From assembly GCF_910592395.1 (NCBI RefSeq), contig NC_088321.1, forward strand, positions 3,536,001 to 3,600,000: a DNA stretch of 64,000 bases, in the 5' to 3' direction. The notes under the pieces were generated by a model. It made no database searches. It was given only the letters and a program-made list of their open reading frames with translations, and was not told the DNA's origin. Positions 46,062-57,728 of the stretch are shown here, one piece after another. Each line of letters opens with the position of its first letter. Positions within the stretch are counted from its first letter, which is position 1. The translations under genes were made by a program, and so were the position numbers. This DNA comes from Lineus longissimus. Its lineage: Eukaryota; Nemertea; Pilidiophora; Heteronemertea; Lineidae.

Positions 46062-47317
46062 GGTTCATCCCCATTTCGCCTACACCCATTTCGCCTACAA
46101 AATTTACCCATTTCGCTACTCACCATTTCGCCTGGACCCATTTCGCCTATTCACCATTTCGCATATTACCCATTTCGCCTACTCACCATTTCGCCTACTC
46201 ACCATTTCGCCAACACCCATTTCGCCTATTCACCATTTCGCCTATTACCCATTTCGCCTACATCATTTCGAATGTTTTATGATAGTGACTTCAAATTCAA
46301 AAGATGTAATGACCATTTGTAAAGCCAAGCTCCACAATGAAGATATCCTGTAGGGCAGCGCTTGGTTGTACCAAGATGTAAAGAAACAGGCCAAGACTCT
46401 TGGGTTCTTCACTTACAAATATTCATAATTGAAATGATGAAAAGCCCCCCCCCTCGCCTTTATAACCCCTTGAAAATGGAAGTACTAGTATGTCGGCAAT
46501 TGACCCGAACACATCAATATCTACATGTTGAAGAGTGACCTTCCCTCCCCCCACCCCCAATTAAGTGAAGTGAAGAGAGACAAGACCACCATTGAATATT
46601 CATAGGTTGGAGGTTCCAGACCTATAAATTAGACGCGAGTGTGTTTTCAACTGTCAAGTGCTTATTTGGAGAGGTATTGGAAAGATATTTGGTATGGCAA
46701 GTCTACAGATAAAAATAATTTTTTTGATGAAATAATAAATTTTGAGATTTGGCTGAAAACAGTGGAAATATCATGGTCTCTCAAATTTGTCCAATTTGAA
46801 GAAAAAAAATTCGTGGACAACCACCAGTTCTAATAAAATTTCACCATTTACTCGCCTGACTGTCTGGAATGTCATATCCAAATTTCAGATCCACAACCCG
46901 AAGCATTGCGAGGCGGTCGAACTGTGACAATTTAACTGCAAAAAGGCTTAAAAAATCAATGGTGGTCTTGTCTCAAGAGGCCGGGTTGGAATGATAAAGT
47001 ATGGTAAAGTTTAACTGGGAAATATACTATAATATAAAGGAAAAAAACCAAGCTCAACAATTCGTAAAATTGTTCAAATGTCCAGCGCACACCACTCTTT
47101 TCCTTTTTAGTAGGCGAAATGGTGAGTAGGCGAAATGGTGAGTAGGCGAAATGGTGAGTAGGCGAAATGGTGAATAGGCGAAGTGGGTGTAGGCGAAATG
47201 GTGAGTAGGCGAAATGGGGGTAGGCGAAATGGGGGTAGGCAAAATGGGTGTAGGCGAAATGGGTAATAGGCGAAATGGGTGTAGGCGAAATGGGTGTAGG
47301 CGAAATGGGGGTACACC
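46062..47317. mobile_element. Foldback-type element with 9-bp target duplication
   Basis: CCGAAAACC occurs at 46053-46061 and 47318-47326. Each arm is about 200 bp of 15-16-bp tandem units (CCATTTCGCCTACAC and variants, about 12 units at 46071-46270; the inverted form with about 13 units at 47110-47312). The outer ends are GGTTCATCCCCATTTCGCC and, reversed, GGTGTACCCCCATTTCGCC. The interior holds a smaller MITE. Tandem-array arms plus a 9-bp duplication are the hallmark of FB-like elements. Confidence 0.9.
46577..46974. mobile_element. MITE family GAGACAAGACC, copy B, nested in the foldback element
   Basis: 398 bp with inverted ends GAGACAAGACCACCATTG and CAATGGTGGTCTTGTCTC (18 of 18). Homologous to 41807-42233. 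AAGA flanks both sides, a possible short target duplication. Confidence 0.8.
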
Positions 47318-48002
47318 CCGAAAACCATGGAATATTGGGTTTCACAATCACCGAACGCGTGATCTCGGGTGCATGTTTATTGAGAATATCCCTGAGAACA
47401 GAGTCATATTAGTCAACTAATGCATCCAAGTCATCGTGGGGATTCAAGACCAAACTAGAGTTCTCTATATCTGCGCGGAACGCTTCACTGTTTATGTCCT
47501 TTATCTTCCTTGACGTGACCGATTTCCGGAGTTGAGGTGGTTTCGCAATCCGAAGGCCACCATGAACCGCAAAGTGGTCCGGTGGCAGTGATGGATCCAC
47601 CAGTAGATCCTGAATGAATCCACTAGCAGCACTGCGGGTGATAACAAGGTCGAGAATGTGCCCCTTAATGTGCGTTGGCTCCTTGACATGTTGAGTGAGG
47701 TTAAATGAGTCCAGAAGTTGCTCAAAATTACGCACATGCGTGTCATCCTGCTTATCCATATGGATATTGAAGTCCCCTGTAATCAGTAGATACTCGGCAG
47801 TGGACACGACACGTTCCAAAAGTAATGCAAACTCTTGAATGAATTCATTGACGCATCTTGGATAAGGATCCGGTCTGTAGATGACAATGGCATGAATTGC
47901 ATTGGAGCCGGAAGTTACGATTCCATCAATACATTCGAAGTGCCGATAAGTGGGTACTTTATTGCGTGCAAATAAAATCTCGTGCAAATAAAAACACTTC
48001 AA
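47318..48002 (-). pseudogene. L2-like ORF2, endonuclease part
   Basis: An apurinic-like endonuclease that nicks the target DNA. Motifs: AIVIYRPDPYP, LLITGDFNIHMD, HIKGHILDLVITR and PPDHFAVHG (the catalytic Asp-His pair region). An in-frame stop occurs at about 47406. The reading continues beyond it (DSVLRDILNKHAPEITR, PWFS) to the foldback insertion. Confidence 0.85.
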
Positions 48003-49439
48003 AATACACGAACTGCATGAATTGTTTACTACTTGTTCATGGTTGGGTCGTCCCCAAATGTCCCGGGTTCTATGTATTCAGCATGATGAAGTTCTATGCA
48101 CCCGACTAACATTATTTTTTCACGATAAACGTAATGGCGTCATTGTTGTTACCGTTGTAGACAGAGATGCAATCTACAGGCTTAGAGATGCGCTGCACTT
48201 TCCTATCTTGAAGTGCAAAAATTAGACATTAGTTAAAAGCGAGGAAGCATTGTGCGTTTTAAGGTGCATAATCATTGGCCTGTAATGACCTTCTGAACCG
48301 ATCATTGAAACGTCAGGCGATGTGTGGAACTTTAAAAAGATAAGAGTTTTAAAGAGATATCTGTATCAGTATTGAAAACGACAGGGTCAGGTTACGGCTT
48401 TTTGCTTCATACAGAATCCATATCGGATCTCGGATCTCGGATTTCGGATTTCAGATTTCAGATTTCGGATCTCGGATGATCCTTCCCGGCTTTCGTAGAA
48501 CACAGCTCTGGAGCGCATTCCAACCACCTGCGAGCAGGAAATCATGGAGGAAACCTTATTTGGTAACCAAGGCATTCCGAGCTGATGGCGGTATATAAAC
48601 CCAGGGCAAGCCTGGGAAAGACATTCAATTCATTCAATTCAATTCAATTCAATTCATTCATTCAATTTTATTCTCGACTTGTATGGATTATTACTTCTCC
48701 AATGTATGAGCTGCTTCAATCTTGTGGTTATTCAATCTGCTTCTTCTTTCAACCTTCTACAGTGTACATTGTACTTGAAGCATTTACTTACTAGTAGAGA
48801 AGGGTACTAGAACAGCTGGACATGTTGCACACTGTTCCAGATTGATGGATTTTTAAATCTTAAAAGACCATTCAAGCACAGACCCGGATTTACAGTCATT
48901 TAGCTATCCGTAACAATACGATATTTAGAAACAAGGAAACTATTACCCAAAAGGCATTAATAGTCTATTACAGAATAAAAGATTTTGCGCGGTGGGGCAA
49001 GATTAGCGGTGAGCGTTATTGACTTCGCCAGGCGCCAACATGCTAACTTCAATAAAGTTAGCGTTAGTGTTTATCGTATGACTTCTTAACCTCTCTTATG
49101 TCAACATATATTTCTACTATATTTCTTTGTTGATTTCGAATTTGGTGCATATAAACACTGAATAGCTACATAAAGAATACATTGATTTGGTAGATTCTGT
49201 AGAAATATGTTCGCTTTTTATAAAATTGGCACATAGCAGTAGCGTTTTTCTGGGTTCTTTTTCATATGGAAATGGTATATTTCCATGTGGTTTTATCTAC
49301 GTGGTGTTGCTGATATCTGTTCATCGACGTATATATGGCGTAAATCCCATTGTCTCAGCCAGTATACGTCGATGGTGCATTCGACTATAGATCAAAACCA
49401 GTTTACAAGCGTTAAAAGTTCAAGAAAGGCCTCTCTCTC
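48003..49439. other. Spacer with simple repeats
   Basis: A degenerate heptamer repeat (CGGATCT/CGGATTT/CAGATTT) lies at 48424-48477, and a (CATTCAATT)n-type tract at 48626-48668. The latter follows GGCGGTATATAAAC, as in the 3' end of an L2-like element on the plus strand. No gene recognised. Confidence 0.45.
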
Positions 49440-52345
49440 AGAAAGCAGGCAAGTGACTGGTTTGCTGAGGCGAAGAGTCCTGTGTTGGTGAACAACCAGG
49501 ATGTCGGGGAAGAAGAGAAGGAGTAAGGTGATGAGGGACTCAGTGCCGAGGAATCTGAGAAAATTGTTGCAAATTCAGATTTTAAACTTCGAAGCCGAGG
49601 CCGAGCAAGAAAAATAAGCAGTCGCCACAGAAGAATTTAGACTTGCTCAATTGGCGGAGGAGAAAGCGTTTATGAGCTTTAACGGCAAAGGCGAAACGAT
49701 GATTTGGAGGCTAAAAGTGAAAATCTCCACTGGCAAAGCAGAACTGTTGGCTAGATTTGTGGTCCCTGTTGGAGAATATATAGGTCAAAATCAAGTTGTG
49801 CGTTTCTGAATCCGAGGGCAGTGTCAGTAGGATCCTACTAGAATTGTCCTCCGAAGAGAACAGTTCTAAAATTTCAAAATCCCAGGTCAAGGTATGACAT
49901 AATCATAACGTAAGTCATGTAATAGGTCTTGTCAACATGATGGAAGCAATTGTCTGATTACAAGGGGCAAAAGTTATAGGTGATGTCATTTTCACTGCTG
50001 TTTTAGATTTTACCAGAGAGAGGCCTACAAAGTATTAAATCCTAAATTCAGTTGAAAACAATTCATTTAGGAAACATTTAAGTAATAATTTCAAAAAAAT
50101 TGCAAAGGGGCTCTCCCTTAGCAGTAGAGGCTCTATGATGTATAAACGAGGCAAATTATTAAACGGATGGAAGATTTCCCCAGTTAGATGACAGACGAGT
50201 CGGATGATGGTGAAGCGAGAGAGCGTGTCAACGAGGTCAGGACACTTAGCACTTTCGCCAACATCTTTTCATCAGGAGACCTCTTGACCCCCTATCCTCG
50301 AATATCAGGGTCTGTCGTGTGCTCTTCTCCCACACACATAAATCAAAAACTTGGTAATTTATAGGTGCCAAGTGAAAAGCCCTGAAGTTCAGGATGCTTT
50401 TGAGTTTTAACTGCAAAAGCAAAAAAAAATGATGTTCTGTCACTGTTTCAACCAACACCACATTTCAATGGTTAGCGAGGTCTAGCCTAAATAAACAGAA
50501 AGATCACTGTCATGATCAATTATAAAATGACACACATTTATCAATAGGATTATCCACCGAATACAAAATTAAATCGTGCCTATTTCACTGATTACCTCAC
50601 CTGCCTATTTCAATTATGCAACCTGCCCTGGTACTCAGGATTTTAGAACTGTTCTCTTCAGAGGACAACTCTACTTTGAGTATTTAGATAGAGATTCGCA
50701 TAAACCTAGGGTGCAAATTACTGACATGAGTACCTTGGTTCGCGGATGTCAACGGCAATGGAAGCCTTCCAGGACATTATCAGAAAACAGAATGAAATAA
50801 CCGAGTCGCTCGCTGGTAAAAGAAAATTTGAAAACGTCGTTGCCAGCACGAACCATTCTGTACAGTAATGCAGTTTAGGTTCCTTGTGCGAGCATTTGAG
50901 CATGGCGTTATCAGCAGGACTGATAGCCCCAAGGATCGCATTTACTACCTCGAGCAATACACTTCTAGGGAGCCTCAAGAGTTGGTGAGAAGTTGCATCC
51001 ACATTGATCCGGCAAAGGGCTACAAAAGGGCTATGGCGCTCTTGAGGTCAAACTTTGATGATGATTACTGCATTTCTAATTCCTACGTTGAGCGATCAGA
51101 GCAATAAAATGGCCAAATATCAAAGCAGATGATGCAGTAGGAATAAAGAAAGTACCTTGTTTTTGCTTGGTTGCTTTATAAAATGAAAGACATAGAATAC
51201 ATGAGGGAACTCGATCGACCACCCCAAAAACATGAAGTAACTAAATTCTAAACTTCCGTTCAAAATGAGACCTCAATGGCAGAGCCGCGCTCTATTAGAC
51301 ATTTCCGATGACAACAAAAGGGCGAAATTCTAAGACTTTGTCAGGTTCGTTGACAGATAGTAAATGAACCCGTGTTTGTGTTAATCGTTGACAGTAAAGA
51401 CGTCTCCCAGGAGAAAACCAAGCTGAAGTTTAGGAATAATTATCCGGCAAAGAGTAGCTTTGCAACTTCGTATAAGTGTAGTTAGGCCAAATTCTGATTC
51501 GAATAGTGACAGAAGTGATGTTTGAAAGCAGATAGTGAATCAACTACCGTGCCTGTACTGCAAACATGGCAAAGGTGTTCATGGCTTGGATGTTTGCAGA
51601 CGCTTACAAAGCAAGTCAAACGATGACAAGATCAACTTTCTTATATCGCACAGGCTGTGTTTTGGCTGCTTGACAATGGTCATGTGGACATAAACTGTAC
51701 TGATATGTGAGGTAGATCCAAAAATTGGACACTGCCATATCGGAGGTGAGAAACTGTTGCACGTCTAGGCTCGTTTTGGAATAATATGCAATGCCAATCA
51801 TGCCAGTCACAGTCAGGACTGTGAACAGTAACAAGAAGGTTGTCACGTACGCCTTTCTCGATTCAGGGAGTTCGGCTTCCTGTTGTACGAAAAAGATTAA
51901 TGCGAAATCTTAAACTTCGAGGACCTAAGGTCAGAGTAAATCTATCAACATTGTCTATAAGTCTAAGTCCACTATGAGTTACTTGATGAGAGGCGTAGAA
52001 GTTAGTCGGCTAGGATCTGGAGTCTTCGCTAATTTAACTCCCCGCGTTGTTTACTCAGTCTGAGTTACCCGCCAGTAAGGACGACATACCTGCAAGTGGG
52101 CATTAACAAATGGCCCTACTTGAGAGAAGTGATCATCCCAGAAATTGATGCAGACGTTGACTTGCTGCTTGGTTATAACGTACCAATGGCCATGTAACCT
52201 TGTGAGAGTATTAAAAGTCGAGACAATGGTTAGAACTGTCTTATGTTAAACCAGGCAATGAGGCAGGAAACATCAATAGTTTTCGAGTCTCTGTGAATAA
52301 GTTGTGCTTTCAAGATGAGCAGTTAGATCAGAAAGTTAATTGTCG
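49440..52345 (+). pseudogene. BEL/Pao LTR-retrotransposon relic (Gag, zinc knuckle, protease)
   Basis: Fragments appear in the order of a Pao Gag-Pol. There is a Glu/Ala/Lys-rich N-terminus near 49560-49720. At 50718-51110 lies FQDIIRKQNEITESL, then FLVRAFEHGV, RTDSPKDRIYYLEQYT, REPQELVRSC and KGYKRAMALL (the DUF1759-like Gag core). A CX2CX6HX4C knuckle (CLYCKHGKGVHGLDVC) lies at about 51550-51600, and a protease end (IPEIDADVDLLLGYNVP) at about 52140-52190. Many stops and shifts. RT, integrase and LTRs were not found. The Gag part is split by an inverted-repeat element at 49838-50674. Confidence 0.72.
49838..50674. mobile_element. Inverted-repeat DNA element inside the BEL/Pao relic
   Basis: TTGTCCTCCGAAGAGAACAG on the left (about 49844-49863) and its near reverse complement on the right (about 50649-50668) lie in arms of about 34-50 bp. 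About 840 bp long, with no transposase seen. Borders are accurate to a few bases, and the target duplication is not resolved. Confidence 0.68.
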
Positions 52346-54250
52346 AAAATTTGGGCACTGGTATATATGAATTGTCACAAGGTGATAACCAAGTTTTGGA
52401 ATCAGCTTGAATTGGCAGGTCCGATTGCACTATGAGTGATCGCTGTGCTCTCAGTCGGCGTCAACACAAAAAGACATGATTGTTTGAGTCACGTTTTTCC
52501 GTGATTCACGAACACCCATCATACCAGCAACATTTTCGTTTCATCCTTCGGTTCTATTTGTGTCCGATCAAAAGTCGAGGTTCCATAATGAGCAATGACG
52601 TCGGCGGAATCCCCAGACACAACAATAAACAACAGTGGCCACGACGTGAGGTGTGTGAATTTGCCCACGAAAGTGACCAAAATCTCACCGTTATGCCGAT
52701 TGCGACCCTCATGAAAAGTGAATTCAAGTATTTTTCAACCCCCAACAACAACGGCGGGAAGGGACTAAACCAAATGTTTGTAGCTGTGTAAATGTCAGTT
52801 GTGCGGATGTTTTTGTTTTCATGCGGAAGTTTTCTGAAACCATGCTTGTTTTCGAGTCGGGTGTCATCCAATCACGGTTTTCATTGATTCGGTTTACATG
52901 ATTGAACATATCCGTTTTTTCTTGATTTGGCAAATACAGTTTTATCGTGATCTATATGTTCTTAATGAATCACGCTTTCTTTACTGCAATCATGATTTTT
53001 CAAAACAAAATTATTGTGATTTGATGGGAACTCGATGCCGAAAGGCCTTAAGAGATCACCATTTGCTCTGCCTAACCAGAACGACGCTAGCTCATCATTA
53101 TAATTAATTCAGAAATCTCGTCCTGTTTCCAAAATACAATAGATAATACAGAAATATATGATTGATTCATCATCTTATGTCAAATAAATAGTATATAAAT
53201 TTAAAATCAACTATCAAACTGCCAAAGGAGAGCTCCTCAACGATAATTTGTGAGGAGCTTCCCATCATTGTACAAAAACCAAACGTTAGGACTGGGAGGT
53301 AGCCACGTGATTTATCTGCATAATTAATTCATAATACCCCAACCGTATTCTCAGTTGAACAGCTGAGTTCAGGGGATGCTTGGAACAGCCTGTACCAGCA
53401 CACGTGCTTAACCTACCGGTATCTATTCACACCAGTCATGGTGTTTACCTTCTCTGGCTCCTGCATCAACAATTATTAAAACAAGGTGTTTTTTGTTGAA
53501 TGGATTGAATATTGGGAACACCAAGGATGACCAGACTGTGTATTATGTGTAGGAAAATACACCTGGGGACCATTGCACTCGTTGTGCTTCGTTGCTTTCT
53601 TTGCGCAAAGTCCAGTAAGACATCTAAATGTGCCCATGTGATATTATGCGTTGCGCCCGGTACCCATTAGGCGAATTGATTTCACCAGGATCGAATGAAA
53701 TGTATCCCAACATGAAGCGATCACAGTCCGCCAAAAGCTGCTTTTGATAAGCACGTTCAGAAACTTAAAACATGAACAAATCAATTCCTGACAACAATAG
53801 ACCTGAGAAGATGCAACAGACCTGAGAACGTGAACATTCAGCGGTAAAAGACATACACGTAGGCTCTAAAGTCGTCGGATGTCGTTTATCGTTGCTCCCA
53901 TCGCGACTTAGGGACATACATTACTTAGAAGATGATCTGCAAAGAAGAGTCCTCTAAACTAACAATCAGGTTACATTGCCATTGCAATTGCCCCCCCCCC
54001 CCTCCCATATTCTCTAGTCATCTTTTCCATCTCTTCAAACAAGTACTTATCCACGGGTCAATTTCTAGTTAATTTATAATACCCCAACTGTATTCCCAAA
54101 ACAAGAGGCTTTGTTCGGTCCATCTGAGTGTACATATAATTTCATATAATGAGTGCGATTACAAGTTGAAGGTTGTTACAGAGAGTAAATCTTACTCGCT
54201 GCGATGGGTCATTCGACAAACTCAACCCAGTAGACAACCAGTAACTACTG
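52346..54250. other. No gene recognised
   Basis: AT-rich. An 8-bp hairpin GCTCCTCA/TGAGGAGC lies at about 53231-53257, and C12 at 53991-54002. AATACCCCAAC(C/T)GTATTC occurs twice (about 53334 and 54079), a weak direct repeat. Nothing else could be supported. Confidence 0.35.
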
Positions 54251-54612
54251 CAATCTGGACCTTTATATCAATCCGTTGAAGTTTAGTTTGAGACAAACCA
54301 GTCCATTAGATGCAAGGTCACAACCTAGGACAACTAGTAAATGCAGTCTGGACCTTTGTATCAATTCCTTTGAAGTACAGGTTGTGAAAAACCAGTCCAG
54401 TCGATGCATGGTCACAACCTTGGGGCAAACAGTTGAGGCAGTAGAGACCTTTACATCAAATTATATTAAGTGCATTTTGAGACAAACCAGCTCAGTATCA
54501 AAATGCATGGTCACAACCTTGGGGCAAGTTGTAAAGGCAATCTGGACCGTTACATCAATTCCTTTGAAATGTAGGTTAGTTGTGACAAACTAGTCCATCG
54601 AACATGGTCCAG
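54251..54612 (+). repeat. Tandem repeat, about four diverged units of 89-99 bp
   Basis: Units start (A/G)(T)CTGGACC(T/G)TT at about 54252, 54342, 54441 and 54539. Each contains GACAAACCAGTCCA-like and ATGGTCACAACCTTGGG segments. Divergence is 15-25% by eye. Confidence 0.75.
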
Positions 54613-57455
54613 CCTAAGCCGGTACAGCCATGCAGTAAGTGCCGTCGGCTTTACATCAGGGACAACCAACCACTTTCAAGGCGAGGATCAAGTCCAAGGG
54701 GTATGATTTTCTTAGCCCGCATTGATAGCGAGTCAAAACTTAACAGATACACTGATTTTCTTGCAAACCAACTGCTACATATTGTTTTTTTTTATTCAAT
54801 CTTTTTTGAGTTTTAAAAGTATTAAAGTGAAAATTTAATTTTTAAAGAAATCTTCCCCTAATGACTTCCACTGGACCGCGACAAATTCAGCGTTCAATTA
54901 CCCAAATCGTCTGTCGGTTATCGAGCGGAAACGGAATTCAAGATGGCCTCCGTGGCGGCCAAATTCCCCTAGTATTAGTCACATGACTCCTACGTCATTG
55001 GCGCAGGTAAAAGTAAACACGACCGACATGGCGTGAGTTGTCTAAGTCAGAGAAGAAGGGTAGGTTTTATGGCAGTTGATAATGAATGCGACCAGAACCA
55101 CTGAGATTTGGAGGCATATATGTCCGTAACAGGACTGACACAAAATCAACTGGAAATTGACAAAGATCAGGGATAAATGGCGTTGTAGTTCTACCCGCTG
55201 CAGATGGGTAACCTCCAGACAGAAGTTAGGAAGAAAGTACCTTTAAGTTATAGCAAAGTCAAAATGTACGAGAATACAACTAGACTGGCACTGGGAGTGC
55301 AGTGGGACCCCCCCCCCCCCCCCCATAATCCCCTACCCGCATCACGCTCCAGACCAGAAAATTATTAGACATCAATGACTTGGCCCTAATGTGTCATGAT
55401 TATGTGATCTCCGTCATGAATGCATCTGCTGAGAAATAAGTTTCAACAAATAGCACGTGGTAATATTTACTGCAGCCTAAATATAGAAACAGACAATGAC
55501 AGTTGGTATTTCTACTCATGAGGGATCGATCGTAAACAATGCCATGTTTTATTTCAGCGCATGTGCAGTACATCGATTCGGATCGTTGATGATCTAGCCT
55601 CTCCCACAAACAAGCCCCCCCCCCCCCCCACACACACCCGGACCGCTGAAGCGAGAGAGGTCTCTCTGATAATTGACGGAACAAGTGGAAAGTTAACGGA
55701 CGATCGACGACACTCACATCCACGCACGGGCCACGGCATAATGCCCCCGATTTCTGTCGGGGGCATAACAAAGATTTAGTAATTTTTAACACCATGGGTT
55801 TGCTCTATATAAAAGAAGATGAGCCGTGATCAGCCATACCAAAGTTGTATGCATAGTGTTCAATGATTCCTTAACAGATCGAGGCTCTTTTCCCCAGTCA
55901 AAGACTTCCAGTGGCCCCACTGGCGTACTTATATACTCTCAATGGATATTAAAATGATTTTGGATGGTTGGTTATGACTTCGAAACAAATTAGTGGTAAT
56001 TACTTTTATCATATACCCTAAACCTAAGTGAAGTGATCCGGCAGACAAGACCATGAAAACCTCCCAAAAATGTCCCAAAAATGCATTCAAATTCAACCAA
56101 AATTACGGACAGTGCCCCAGGGACCTGCTTCTGCATGTATAAGACAATACAAACCCCACTGCTCTTCATAACTTTGCAGACTTTATTTTGAAAGAAATGT
56201 GCGCAAGATGCATGAAACATTTATCGCATGACATGAGCGTGCAATACAAACGTTCAATAAAAAATATTTTATTGAACGAGAATGCTCGAGATCATTTCTC
56301 GTGCAATCCAGACTCTGACTGTTGAAAGACAGTCGACTTTTAAGTCATTTTCATTGTCGTCCTTTTTCTACATTATTGCGTTGGAATTCAGCCATGTCGC
56401 GAAGTCACGACGATGTCATGAGGTTGTGACGTCGTCAACTCAGGTCTCAGTAGGGAGGGTTTTTTTTGTATTCATGCGCGGTCAACTCCTAACCGTAATT
56501 CCTAAAAAATCATTGATTTCTTGGTCCTCATAGTATGCCAGTGTTGATTTAGCAGTTGTTTTGGCAAGGACATGGTTTTTTTGAGTTTTCCGAAAGCTAG
56601 AGCGCTACTCAATAGGCGGTAAACAAGAAACTACGCATTATACTGTTGTTGCCGACGTATGTGTACACTGAACTTGGGATGTGCGTCGGCCCCGTGTTGA
56701 AATGACGTCCAGTGTCAGTTGGTGCGTTTTTCGCTGATTTGTGCAAAATTCAACATATCTCAAAAGTTCAATGGTTGACCCTCGATTTTTTTTGATTTTT
56801 GTGTTGCGTAAGCAACTGTCTTTCACGGGAGGATGGTCACAGTAAGAATTATTTTGGAAGAAATGTATAATATCTGGGGTTTTCCGTGATTGTCCGGCCG
56901 AATTGGCAATATTGCCCGAAAGCTCTCGACCTGCGGTCTCGAGTTTTCCGGTCGTAGAAAATCATCTCGTGCAATCTGGCTACCCGGATCAGCCACTCGT
57001 GTGGTTTTCTTATTGTATCGAATCGATAATTAAATCCACTCGAATCATTAATGAACAAACCACAGACTTAATACCAATATGAAAACTAGAGGCATCTACA
57101 AGTAAAGTAATTTGTTCCACTAACAATAAAATAAGACGATCCATGGCCATTTTAAAGCTGCATTCGTTATGCGATGATTCTTAACACAGCTGGTCTTCAT
57201 ACAGTCAAAACGGTCACAATTCAGATTTTGGCACAATCACTTCCAGTGAGGCTATCGATGGAAATGGATTGTGGATGCTGGTTGCCAGTGGATTGACAAC
57301 GGTATCAAATCAATAAGAGGAGATTCCGTACAAAGGGAATTTATCCATTAGTAACACCCATAAAGGAACATTTTACCACAAACATGAACATTGGAAGCAG
57401 TTACAAACACACAGATCAATGGTTTGAAATTAATCACAATAGTGGCTCCACACAA
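54613..57455. other. No gene recognised; two short palindromes
   Basis: CGTTCAATAAAA-AATA-TTTTATTGAACG is a perfect 12-bp stem near 56251-56278. ATGCCCCCGA...TCGGGGGCAT is a 10-bp stem near 55741-55766. C17 lies at 55308-55324 and C15 at 55615-55629. An ATGGCCTCCGTGGCGGCC motif near 54940 looks like a GC-richer 5' exon, but no frame follows. Confidence 0.35.
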
Positions 57456-57728
57456 CGTCTATATGGGGAACTTCCATTTTTGCGGAAAAGCGACACCAAA
57501 CGTCTATTTGAGTTATTAACAAAAAGCTGAAAACACGACAATACATGTTTATTTGAGATACGAGCGCCACCAAACGTCTATTTGAGTGTATGTCTATTTG
57601 AGATACGACACAATATGTTTATTTCAGGTACGTCTCCGTTAAAACGAGCGCCACCAAACGTCAATTCGAGTCATAACACAACATAAAATGTCTATTTGAG
57701 ACAACCTCTATTTATGCGGAAATAACCG
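57456..57728 (+). repeat. Cluster of CAAACGTCTATTTGAG motifs
   Basis: (A)CCAAACGTCTATTTGAG and shortened forms (TGTTTATTTGAGATACG, AATGTCTATTTGAGA) recur about seven times in 270 bp, with TTTTGCGGAAAAGCG on the left and TTATGCGGAAATAAC on the right. Perhaps a small element just upstream of, or inserted in, the second DIRS-order element. Confidence 0.55.

Larger units (their letters stand above)
44028..48002 (-). mobile_element. L2-like non-LTR retrotransposon, 5'-truncated, with nested foldback element
   Basis: The minus-strand order is endonuclease (48002-47318), foldback insertion, then linker and RT (46052-44092). A 3' end follows with a GGCGC stem and a (CATT)n tail at 44028-44052, typical of L2/CR1-type 3' ends. 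The 5' part of the endonuclease (start and RGGG segment) is missing, consistent with truncation during target-primed integration near 48000. Confidence 0.87.

Noticed and set aside
46071-46270. Regularly spaced short repeats, CRISPR-like at first sight
   Set aside because: Units are contiguous without unique spacers, inverted at the other end, in a eukaryotic foldback element.
46039-47351. Long frames with repeating HFAYTHFAY or PFRLLTISP text
   Set aside because: They translate the 15-16-bp foldback-arm units in whichever frame is open; the periodic DNA explains them and no protein family fits.
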